This document shows positions 44,201 through 54,458 of a stretch of DNA of 64,000 bases, piece by piece. A program made the translations under genes and the position numbers. Under the pieces are notes generated by a model. The model was not told the origin of the DNA. It did not search any database and saw only the letters and a program-made list of their open reading frames with translations. Location: contig NC_080041.1 in the NCBI RefSeq assembly GCF_012489685.1, positions 20,461,802 to 20,525,801 on the forward strand, in the 5' to 3' direction. The stretch is from Lotus japonicus (taxonomy: Eukaryota > Streptophyta > Magnoliopsida > Fabales > Fabaceae). The first letter of the stretch is position 1. Each line of letters starts with the position of its first letter.

Positions 44201-45698
44201 GATCTACCTAATATCTCTTATTTAGGAACTTTATATTTGCTGTTCATAATTAGGATTTGATTTGTATTGTTTTCCTGATGTCATAGTTTCCTTGATTACT
44301 AATTTCCTGATGTTAGAGGTTGTAAGTCATGAATTTACATTCAACCATGCTGAGGATTTCATCAAGTGTTCTCTCTACCTAATATTAATCTGGTCCCCGA
44401 AGGATAGCTCAAGTGGTAAGAGCTAGGGACATAAGGGTTGGGTGGGATGAAGGGTGAAGGGTCCCGGGTTCGAACCCAGAGGAGGATTAATTTACTAACA
44501 TTTATAACAACTAACATTTTCTTATCAAAAAAAAAACCTAATATTAATCTGAGTGTAGTTTGTGCTCATCTTCTTCCTTTGCTCCTTCTCTTATACGTAC
44601 TACGTTTTCTTTTACCAACGTCCTATGTCTGATAGCTGGGGATGATGCACTTTGACTTTGTTTTAGATGCACCACAAGTCATTATGAAAGAAAATGATGC
44701 TGATGATACTTTAAGGACTCTTGAAAGCAAGCTATTAGAGATAATATCTCAAATAACTAAAGAGGATGAGGAATACCAAGCCCAACAGAAAATTTATCAG
44801 AACGTAAGTTGAGAATCAAATGCTAGAAAGTCAAGGTTCCTTTCTTATCATATCTTTATTTTCTTATATTCACCATTTCTCATGATAAGGAGAACCTGCT
44901 GCAGGTCCAGCGTGAATTGATTGATTGTGAAAGAAAGGTGCCTTTGATGAACATGATTGTTGCAGAAACAAAAGAATTGCAGGATCTAGCCTTATATCCT
45001 TATAAATATTCCAATTGATGCAAATGTTTTTACAGTCTCTTGCCTGGGAAGTTATGGAACCTAGAATCTAATAATATTTTTTATCAGAGAAAGTAGAATC
45101 CTGATCGCATTTATATTGAGGAAATGCAGCATAGACAGGTTAGAAGTCATAAAACACTCCTTTGAAGATGTATATGAATAAGCCATTTTAATGGGTATAG
45201 TTCAGTATCATATAAGATCTATTTTATTGATTAGTACGCTTCTTATCAGCTACTACTGTTTTGGCATGTTGTTTACTGAGTTGCATACCAAGAAATTAGA
45301 GAATTTTGGTCAAAACATGAATATAACTTGCCAAAATAGTTGTTCACTATCTAGGTTCTTTAAATTCTGCGAAAATAATGGAAACAAAAACAAGAAAGAG
45401 GGGATGAAAATGAATTTGCAAATTTTATCCTTCCCCTGATATCCCTCTTGAATTTGTTTTAGTACAAGTTACCGGAGTTCTTGTGATTCTAGTATTATTA
45501 ATGTGGATAAAAACTTCAATTGATTTGCATCATCAGAGCAGCTGAGTTATGTCCTTAACTAGAAACAAGCAGTCTTCTGAATTAGAAGCAACATGTGGTT
45601 CACTTGGTGAAGAACTTCAGAAGAGATGCATGTGTCCTAGATGTCATCTGGACAATTTGGAGGCTATCAGTGAACTTCTGGCAAATGAGGAGAAATGA
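41265..45698 (+). CDS. Plant coiled-coil protein with C-terminal CxCxxCH motif
   Basis: Nine exons join in one frame to 269 residues: 41265-41352, 41473-41642, 41960-42022, 42147-42166, 42289-42333, 42834-42895, 44667-44803, 44905-44993 and 45563-45698. The start is AACCATGGCG, an ideal context. A glycine run is followed by a long heptad-rich coiled coil (RRVVTLRKQIETLISDLTAA, ELENVKRCKELVEQDLRGFE). The C-terminus has C247, C249, C252 and H253, a possible metal site. I do not know its function; it resembles an uncharacterised golgin-like plant family. Introns 1-7 are GT-AG. The last intron lacks a usable GT: the exon seems to end GCCTT before ATATCCTT, a minor-spliceosome donor motif. Splicing to CTAG/AAACAAG keeps the frame, but that join is inferred. 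Intron 6 holds a SINE. Confidence 0.75.
44393..44536 (+). mobile_element. tRNA-derived SINE in an intron
   Basis: The head contains an A box (AGCTCAAGTGGTAAGAGC) and a B box (GGTTCGAACCC), the internal RNA polymerase III promoter. The tail is poly-A. It is flanked by ACCTAATATTAATCTG at 44377-44392 and 44536-44551, an intact 16-bp target duplication, so the insertion is young. It is not a functional tRNA gene, because the cloverleaf does not form beyond the boxes. Confidence 0.92.
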
Positions 45699-47722
45699 TG
45701 ATGTCTCGTAAGTAGTTTTCTTCACGACCAAACATTAAATGCTGTGGTATGATGGCACTGTACTACTGAACTCTGTTCATATTGTATGGTTTCAATTTGA
45801 ACAAACCTCCCTATAGCTTACACAATTAAAGACCTGTTTTGTATAGATACAGAAAATGGAGGATATTGAGAATGCATTGTGCTGATTGTTCTTTCTGATA
45901 TTTGCTTCACAGTAGATTGCATTAGCTATTGGCCAATAATATGTCTAAAATTTACAGTTATTGTAAACTTTTCTGTTTACCTTTCAAGTTTTCACACCCA
46001 AAAAAAGTTGGCTTTTCAGAAATCCAGGAAACGGATAATGTACAATTTTTCTGGTAACACAGTATGGTTTACATCCTGTATCATCCTTCTAATGCATGGT
46101 AATGATTTTTAAGCACTTTGTAGTCTGTTACATTCTTCGTTGACAATGACAGTAAGGTAGAGTTACCATCTGGTTTATCTTCGCCTGCAATAGTTGATGG
46201 GCTTCATGAGGCTAGAACTAAGAATCTAACTTCAATGAAAACCTGTAGTATATGTTGATCTGATCAGGATTTCTCCATAATTTTGTTTATTGGATTGAAA
46301 TCATAATTGCAAAACTTACAGGACAGAATGTCGTTGGGCTAATAGATGTAGTAGATGCAGCAAGTGACAACCTGCTACCCACACCACTATTTTGATTAAG
46401 GAAATTGATATATGACACGACAACTTTAGGCGCGACAAAAGATGATTACTTTCCAACCGTTTGATGGCTTTTTTAGTTTCCATTGTGCTGAATCTTTATT
46501 TCTTTTTAAAACTAAACAACCACTTCACGTTAATCATCGCCGTCTAAAAATTTGTCAGGCTAAATAGTAATTCTCTTTGAATAATGTTACATTTCATCTT
46601 TTTCAAAAAAAAAAAAGTTAAATTTTGTCAACTTAGTCAGGAAATTGAGTTAGTAAGCAAAGAATGAAAGACTTATGCACTTTTTAGCTAAGTGTTTAAG
46701 CGTAAACTACACATAGGCTTTACGATGAATGAATGAAAGACTCAGAGAAAATTGCTTTGTGCATATGAAAATAATAAAGTTCATTAGTCTTCAATCTTCT
46801 TCAACTTCTATAACCCACAATAGTGTGTATTGATTTGATGCATTCACACCCACTATATCTTTAGCGATTTGTCTGCTTTCCCTGAACGCCACATTGTGAT
46901 ACCAGATGAGTATGTTCTCTTCATGTCGTTCACAAGGTCATTTTCTTTGATATTAGTTTTTGACTTCACCTAATCCAAACTCACCTTTGCCATCCACCTA
47001 GCCTTGACATTTTTGTTACTAAGTCCCCTCGCACATGTATGCTTGTCTTGTCTACAAGAGTTTTCAGTCTGCAGGTATAAATTTTTCTCACCCTACTACA
47101 AAGTATCTTGAACTAGCAATTACTCTTACAATTTAACATGCACCTCACACCATCATTTTTAACAAAATTCATCTCTATAGCATTAAAAATCGTGTGCTCC
47201 AAAATGACATCCTTAAATCCATTTAAAGAATCAAACTCCACCCTCAATATAAACTATAAACTATTTTCCTACTGTAACCAACAAAAAAAAAACTATAAAC
47301 TGAAAATCCTTTGTTAGCTCTTCTTTTCTAAACTTATCATAAATTGGTTTATTATGTAAATCGGACTCTAAACAATACTGTCTAGGCAGGCAGGCAGCAC
47401 CAGCTTCTGAGTCATCCCCTTCACCTATTTTAGGAATAAATTTGAAAAATATTTTATTTAAGAAAAGTACTTTTTTTTACATATTTAAGAGAAGTGCTAA
47501 CAACACTCATTTTAACACTGTTGAAAAGAGAATGTTAAAATGAGTGTTGCTAGTATTTTTTTTATATAAAGTGAAATAAATAGATTTTTAGAATATTGGT
47601 AAACCTTACACATAATTAACTTTTTTCTTGAATTAACTTAACCCACTGTAAAAGTTAAAACAAATCTACTTTTCACCCTCTCTTTTTTGTCTTTCTTTCT
47701 TTACAATAAACCTGATTGGATC
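45699..47722. other. Spacer
   Basis: Holds the 3' UTR of the coiled-coil gene and AT-rich spacer. The only structure I noted is the short foldback at 47497-47553. No gene recognised. Confidence 0.4.
47497..47553. repeat. Short near-perfect hairpin
   Basis: Arms of 21 bp with one mismatch, the left containing CAACACTCATTTTAACA and the right its complement, around a 15-base loop. It may be a very small MITE. Confidence 0.7.
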
Positions 47723-47958
47723 ATTAGATTTGACACCCCAATCATTAGAAATGTCACCCCACTTACGGAAACTCAGTTTCCGAAATATTTCGGAAATAAG
47801 GTTTCTGAAGCACTTTTTTACTCAAAAGTGTGGTTTTTTACTCAAAAGTGTGGTGCTAGATGCATTTTGAACTAAAAATCACGAATTAATTTCGGAATCT
47901 AAGATTCCGAAATAATTCGGAACTTGAAAATCCGAAAATTAGGGGTGTGAAATCTAAT
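47723..47958. mobile_element. MITE-like element upstream of the C78 peptidase gene
   Basis: The terminal inverted repeats read ATTAGATTTGACACCCC on the left and ATTAGATTTCACACCCC on the right after complementing. The interior is full of small palindromes such as GGAAACTCAGTTTCC and CGGAATCTAAGATTCCG, and of repeats of TTTCGGAA and ACTCAAAAGTGTGGT. The class is unclear and no certain target duplication was seen. It ends about 130 bp before the start codon, so it may form part of the promoter. Confidence 0.6.
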
Positions 47959-48090
47959 GGTTGGGGTGGCAAATCCAGCTCTCACCCGATTGCTGCAGCC
48001 GCCACAAACATTTGAAAATAAGATGGGTTTCCGCCATTAGCGTTTCAACACCACACTGTCCTCTCCGCTTCTTCTTCTTCTTCTTCATCA

Positions 48091-50713
48091 ATGGATTCTT
48101 CAACTTGCCCCATCTGCAATATCTCACTCCCATCCTCACAACTCCAATGGTATTTCATTCCCTCTATCTCTCTTTCTTCGTTTCGCATTTGATACATGAT
48201 GATGATAACACCGCTTCAATTGCAGGCACGCCAACACCCACTTCGACGACGACGATAATCACGCTCCTCCGGTACCCCTTTTTCCCTTTTCATTCACACC
48301 ACCATTTTTTTTTTCTTTTCCTTTCGGGTTAACTGAGATTCATAGAAAAATTTGAAAACTAAAAATTGGATTTTTTTCCCATTTTGTAAGATTCTCTTTG
48401 TGATTGGTGATGAAAGTGAATTTTATTTTTACCCTTTTGAGCATAGAATGTGATTTTGTGAACAATTTCTGCTGAACAACACCACACATACTAGTGAACT
48501 AAATTCCAACTATTATGTTATGGATGTGATAAATAAATGAAGATAAGAGAAAGAAGTAATAGATGCGATTTTTATTTTGATAGAGAAATGTTAGTTGTTA
48601 GTAATTCGAACCGTGGACCCTTCACCCTTCATCCCACCCAACCCGTATATCCCCTAGCTCTTACCACCATTTTCTCGGGGACAAGTAATAGATGTGATGT
48701 GATGTTATATATTTTTCTTTTGTCGAAATGCAAGTTTTCCCATGTTTGGTGTAAAATGCACCACTTTTTCATCTGCTTGTCAGGAGAAGAAAGTCAAATG
48801 ATGTGCTTGTTGTTGTTGTTACTCAATCTGTAGTTTGTGTTGTTTTTATTCTGCAGGTTGAACAAGCAATTAATGGCTTTCATTTTGATACAATTTCTGG
48901 AGATCATGACAGTTGGTTTGGTGGGACTGGTAGAGGTAAAGGGGTGTGGGAAATGAATGAAAAGATCTCTTGTTTGGTTGGTTTGCAGAGATGGGGCGAT
49001 TTTTACAAGGTTGGAGCAGGTTTGATGGTCTTGTTACGAAACTGTTTGGAGTCTGAAGCTGATTCAAGAAGCATTTTGTCAGGTTATGTTGATCATTTCC
49101 AGAGCAATCTGTCTGAGGATGTTGGATGGGGTTGTGGTTGGCGTAACATCCAAATGCTTAGCTCACACTTACTAGCACAAAGGCCAGGAGCAAGAGAAGC
49201 CATGTTTGGTGGTTCAGGATTTGTTCCTGATATCCCATTTCTTCAGAGATGGCTTGAGATTGCTTGGGAAAGGGGTTTTGATGAAACTGGCTCTCATCAA
49301 TTCAATCATGCTGTTTATGGCTCTAGGAAATGGATAGGAGCTACTGAATGTGCTGCCTTATTGCGTTCTTTTGGTCTCCGAGCAAAGATAGTGGATTTTG
49401 CTCCCAAGGAATCTGAATCTCTCTTTCTATCCGTTCCTGGTTCAAGTGTCGGGGCACAGGAGCTAGTGACAATTAATGGTGGAAGGAAGAGGAAAATATC
49501 AAATGTGTATGGACCAATGGATAGATATCTGTATCGTGATGTTTCTCAAGCAAGCTGTAGCCAGGATGCACAGTCATGTTCTTCTCTTATGCGGCTTCAT
49601 GATGCTGTAGATAACAAAAGTGATGGTGATGGGGCGGTGAAAAGTACTGCTAAACAAAGTAAGGGCCATCAAGTTCTCATGGACTTCGTGTGGAATTATT
49701 TTTCTAGTAACGACTCAATTCAATTTGGCCACCAGCGTGTTGCTATCAGCCAGAAAACGTGAGTGAGGGTGCATTTTAGGCACACATGTTCTAATCTAAC
49801 AAATGATTGTGTTTCTTATGGTGTTTTAAGTTTTGAAAGCTTTATTGGACAGGCCCTTATACTTTCAACACGATGGACATTCAAGAACCATAGTTGGAAT
49901 CCAAGTCAAACATCAAAGGAATGGAGCAATGCAATATAATCTCCTCATTCTGGATCCTGGCCATGTAATTTATTTGCCTCTTAATTTCTGTTTTCTTGAT
50001 TGCTATTTAGATGGTTGTGTCTAATTGCATGAGTGTCTCTTGTCTAACTACAAAACTTAACCAAATTTTTTTTAACTACAACCTACATGATAATCCTTAC
50101 TTTACTATAGTTTTGTCGGGTAACTGGTTGTATTCTCTGGAATGGATTAGTACAAGCTCTACAAGTAAGTATGTCTTTGGAATCCTTTTACAATTGATTT
50201 TTAAAGCCAAAATCAATCATGGGGAGAAGCTTCTGTGAGTAGCTTCTAGGTGCTAGAATTCATTATGATAAAATAAGGAGTTGATACAAATATGCTATAA
50301 GATATGCAAATAGATGTTGGTTTAGATATGTTATCTTCCTACTTCTCTCAGTTATGTGTATGTGTGTGGTTCTTAAAGAAGTATTCTGGAATATGCATGT
50401 TATGTAGTAATGATGGCATGACATGATTTCAAATGTTGTGACTTATCATGATAGAGAACGGCTGCTCTAGAGAGAACACTTAAGGAGAAAGTTGGATGGC
50501 AGAGATATGTAAAAAGAGGAGTGCACACTCTGAGGAGAAAACAATACCAGGTTTGCTTCTTTTAACCAAAATTTGAGAGTGTCTTGCACCATTGGATGCG
50601 GAGGCTTAATGGTCTTGTTTCTATTTCAGCTGTGTTATGTTGATCCTGGAATAGCCAATGAGAAGGAGATGGAACAACTCAAGACAATGGATAGTGTTTT
50701 CCTTGAACTTTAG
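48091..50713 (+). CDS. Zinc-finger C78 peptidase (ZUFSP/ZUP1-like)
   Basis: Six GT-AG exons join in frame to 432 residues: 48091-48149, 48226-48271, 48857-49758, 49853-49964, 50455-50550 and 50630-50713. An N-terminal C2H2 finger (C6, C9, H21, H25) precedes a C78 papain-like domain. The catalytic Cys is C128 in EDVGWGCGWRN, and the Asp-His pair lies in ILDPGH (D370, H373). The domain was first named for UFM1-specific proteases. Proteins with an N-terminal zinc finger, such as human ZUP1, instead cut K63-linked ubiquitin and act in genome maintenance, so deubiquitinase is the better guess here. The split finger is spliced across exons 1 and 2 (..QLQ-W/HANTH..). A SINE lies in intron 2. The closest Arabidopsis match by recall is At5g24680. 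Confidence 0.9.
48566..48682 (-). mobile_element. tRNA-derived SINE, minus strand, in intron 2 of the peptidase gene
   Basis: On the minus strand it reads GTCCCCGAGAAAATGGTGGT, then AAGAGCTAGGGGATATACGG, then GGTTCGAATT. It belongs to the same family as the SINE at 44393-44536. It is flanked by AAGTAATAGATG at 48554-48565 and 48683-48694, and its tail lies to the left. The A box has degenerated slightly. Confidence 0.88.
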
Positions 50714-51146
50714 ACAACCATATAAAGGTCTTTGCTACATCAAGGTATCATCTTACATTTCTTGTCACATACTATTTTTCTTGGCATTTTCTCTGACTGA
50801 TTTTCTCACAATAGAGAAGAATTGGATACCAAACGGAACGTTTTATAAATTGATCCAGATAATTTTGTTATTTACAGAAGCTGGCGGCTGTATAAAAAGT
50901 AAAAACTGTTAACCATATAAGGTTTCTTCCAAGCTCAGTCTGATATCATCCCTGAAGTTAAAGTATACATACAACATAGCAGCAGGGGAATAATCACCAG
51001 ATACAATTTAGTCTTTTCTATGGACCTCAATGACTCTGCTGTGTGGGATGGGATCATCTAATTGCACCACTAATGAGTGCTACCGTGTTTTTATTTGATT
51101 AGAATTCTAATGTGTCATGAAGCCGAGTCCAGTACTCCTTAACAAA
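50714..51146. other. 3' UTR of the peptidase gene and spacer
   Basis: No further gene seen. A candidate GGTATCATCTTAC just after the stop belongs to the 3' untranslated region. Confidence 0.4.
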
Positions 51147-51148
51147 TA

Positions 51149-51412
51149 CTCCCTCAGTTCCTATTTAACTGTCCACTTTGAGTGGAGGCACACATAAAAG
51201 GGTGTGATTAATTTTGTTGATTTTTAGAAAAAGTGAGGGTTATTTTTCTATTTTATCCTTTAAAGTATGTGTTATCTCTCATCATTTATTTTACTGACAA
51301 GGACATTTGTTGTAAAAACATCATTTAATGCTCTCTTGAAATGCTAAGTGGACAGTTAAATAGGAACAAAAAAATTTCTTCAAAGTTGACAATTAAATAG
51401 GAACAGAGGGAG
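51149..51412. mobile_element. Stowaway MITE (264 bp)
   Basis: The ends read CTCCCTCAGTTCCTATTTAA on the left and CTCCCTCTGTTCCTATTTAA on the right after complementing. They are flanked by TA at 51147-51148 and 51413-51414. The extended inverted repeats continue into AACTGTCC. No coding content. Confidence 0.92.
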
Positions 51413-51414
51413 TA

Positions 51415-54400
51415 TTTGTAAATAACTTTTTATAATTAAATTGAGCTATAATTTTTAGGGTGATTCTAGGGTGGACCACCCTAACACATGAAGTATGAGG
51501 AACAAGTCACAAGCTGTCGGAACTCTAAGCTACAACGTCACTCCAAGAAAGAAAGAAAAACATCCATGTGAGTCGTAGCTCTTGAGATTCTTCCCTATCA
51601 CACAAGAGCCTAAGACTTAAAGCGTGAAGAATGCACATACTCATCTATCCTTGTGTTGTAACACAATATTTTTCATTAGAATAATAGGGGTGACAATGGT
51701 TGAACTCTAGCCCACATGGTCAAAAGACTCTTATACTTCTAATGTAGGACTCAAGTCCCATACCATACATTTGTCCATTTGTTTCTTCCTCCTCCTAAAG
51801 ATCAAGTCCCATACCATACATTTGTCCATTTGTTTCTTGTAATGGATGATAAGAACCTTGGTAGAATCGTACCACAAAAGCGTCGTTGTAGTTGGCAGCC
51901 CGAGACCTAATAAATCTCACATTAGAATCTCATTATTCTAATGTCAGTCTCATACCTTGTTATCGTAGCATCAGTGCCTTGTAGGTTGGCTATACACTAG
52001 CCCTTTTGACTAGGGTTGGGCAAGCACTGCAAAGTCGATGTTAACACCCGCGTCACTCGTTTGCAGATGAGACATGGTGGGAGGCTCTGATACTAATTAA
52101 TAAGAACATTGAAAGAACAGTACTATAAAAAGCTAGTCATTGTAGTCAGAGAGCTCAATGTCTTATATCCTCCAAACAAACAACAATACACACCAAGCAC
52201 CCATGTAATGCTAAAGGGGCAATGTGTTGGGTTCTCGACATTGATGGACCACAGGCACAAGCAGAACAGTTGGCCCCGCAAACATGGATCTTGGTGGAAT
52301 CTTGACAACAAAACCCAGTCAGACGATCACTATAAGTCGAGGTGATCAGGGTAAGATTATCCACCCAAGTGTTAATCATTTTGAACCCTAACTTGTTTTT
52401 CCCACCGCTTGGGTCAAACTTTTGTTTCTCAAACACAGACTCTTGATCCCTTTGCCAACCATAGTCCACGATTAGAGAACTTGACGCAAGCAGTAAATTA
52501 ACACCCCCAAGTCAACGACTCTGTTAGAGGAACGAACGTGTCGTTCAAAGACATGATACAATACGTAAGCTCTCTTTCACCCCTCTAAGTAAACGACGAG
52601 TCATACAAATCCAACATATCTCTTTGATCATCGTACCTTGAACCCTTCACGTAACATCAAACCTCAAACTCCCACGACTCAAAACCCTCTAACCCAACCT
52701 TATAAAAGGCAAGGTCTAAAGACCCATGTACACATCTTCTTCACAACCTTTCACCCATGTTCTAACTTAAGCATCAAGGTATTTTTTGCAGATTCCACCA
52801 ACTACATTCAGACGATAGAGGCGTGACCTTAAATCATAGAAAACTGTCGCATTTCCATCGTTCCCTACTCAACAAAACACTATTATGAGTGATTGACCGG
52901 CATGGTCCGATCAACCATGATGTAAAACTAAATATATTTAACACTTGTTTGATTGTCTTCTTAAATTTCTAAAATTTAAAACGTATTTTTAGAAATGGTT
53001 ATAAAACCTATTTTTAAAAATAAATATTTGAATGAAATGTTTTGTGAGGTTGAAAGAAAAATGGAAAATATATCTGGAATGTTTTTGGATTTTAATTTTA
53101 AAATACAAATAATAACTGTTTTTAAGAAGAAAAAAAACATTAGAAATTTATGTTAGATACCTTGAATTAGGCCAGTTGCTTGTGCTTGTCCTAGCATGTG
53201 GAGAGGACATCTGTCATAGAGCAAAGATGTAGGGTGCAATTAAGCCTTAAAAAATTACTCCAACATCAATATCATCGAAATCACACGATGCTAGAATTTG
53301 TCTGAATCTAAACTTTGGATGGCCCTACATCGTACGATCTCTGCTTTCACTCATCCAACGGCTCACGATTGAGGATCTGGATCATACACCATATAGTCAA
53401 ACATGTCGAGTTTTATATACTCTAAAAATATTTTTGTCAAAGAATGTTTGATAAATACTAGAACGTGAACACCACTCCACCTTACATCATTATATTTCAT
53501 TTTCTTCTTATACTTTAATGGTTCCATCTCCCACCATTAGCTACAACATTAATTACACTTTCATCATCTCTAGCTGTCACACTCTGTCAAATTAAACTTC
53601 AAATATGAGAGTATTTTAATTTAAAGTATTCTTTGAGGTCTTTTTGTTAAATTATATAAGTAATTAATATTAAATAATTTATCTTTTTACTAATAAATAA
53701 TGTTACTTAATATTACTTAATGTTTTAAAATAATTGTTTAGAAAGAGAAAAAAAACATGCATATTAAAAAATACAATCCATAAGTGTGCATTTAAATGAC
53801 TTATATATGAGGACGGAGAGTATCTTTACAACATTTATATTATCCTTTGGGTGTGCGTATTTGGACTCGTGGTTTTGGTTGGCATCACTATCTTCTACAG
53901 TACATTTTGGTTGTTAGTACTTAGTACAGTACTCGAAAAGGATATAAAAAAATAAAAGCAAAGAAAACGTGCCTATATATGCATCATTTTAGGATCAAAA
54001 CTTTTTAATGTTAGGTGAAATTGTCTTAAAATATTTAAAAATCTCACTTATTTATCACACATAAGAAAAATATAGCAGACACAAAATATTAACATTAGAC
54101 CACATGAATAATCATTTTAACCTATGAAGAAATGATTTATTTAATTTTTACAAGATGAAAATCAGGTGGATTTTATACTTTGGAGTTTAAAATTTAGAAA
54201 TGATATTTTAAATTTTTATTTTATTGTTTTTCTCCAAAATTTCTTTGACTAATCCATCTTCATTTTCCATGCATACACAGAATTAGGTGAGAAATTAAAT
54301 GTCACAGACTCAAGTGGTACTGACATTTATTTTTGTATTTAAGAAAAAATATTAAAGTCCACCCAACATCTCTGTTCATACACACCACACCCCACCCCAC

Positions 54401-54458
54401 CCCACAAGGCACAATCCAATCTTACTCTGTCTTTGTCCTTCTTGGCAAGGCAACTTCA
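51415..54458. other. 3-kb spacer
   Basis: A 37-bp string starting TCAAGTCCCATACCATACAT occurs at 51751 and 51802. The frame at 52155-52469 (minus) is cysteine-rich but matches no family I recognise. From 52950 to 54330 the sequence is very AT-rich. The last 100 bases hold the promoter and leader of the MEB-like gene. No gene is supported. Confidence 0.35.

Noticed and set aside
44399..44475. tRNA gene on the plus strand
   Set aside because: The A and B boxes are good, but the sequence between and after them does not form a tRNA cloverleaf, a poly-A tail follows and a target duplication flanks it. It is a SINE.
52155..52469. Cysteine-rich minus-strand frame of 104 codons
   Set aside because: No recognisable family, poor surroundings and no splice or promoter support; probably a chance frame.
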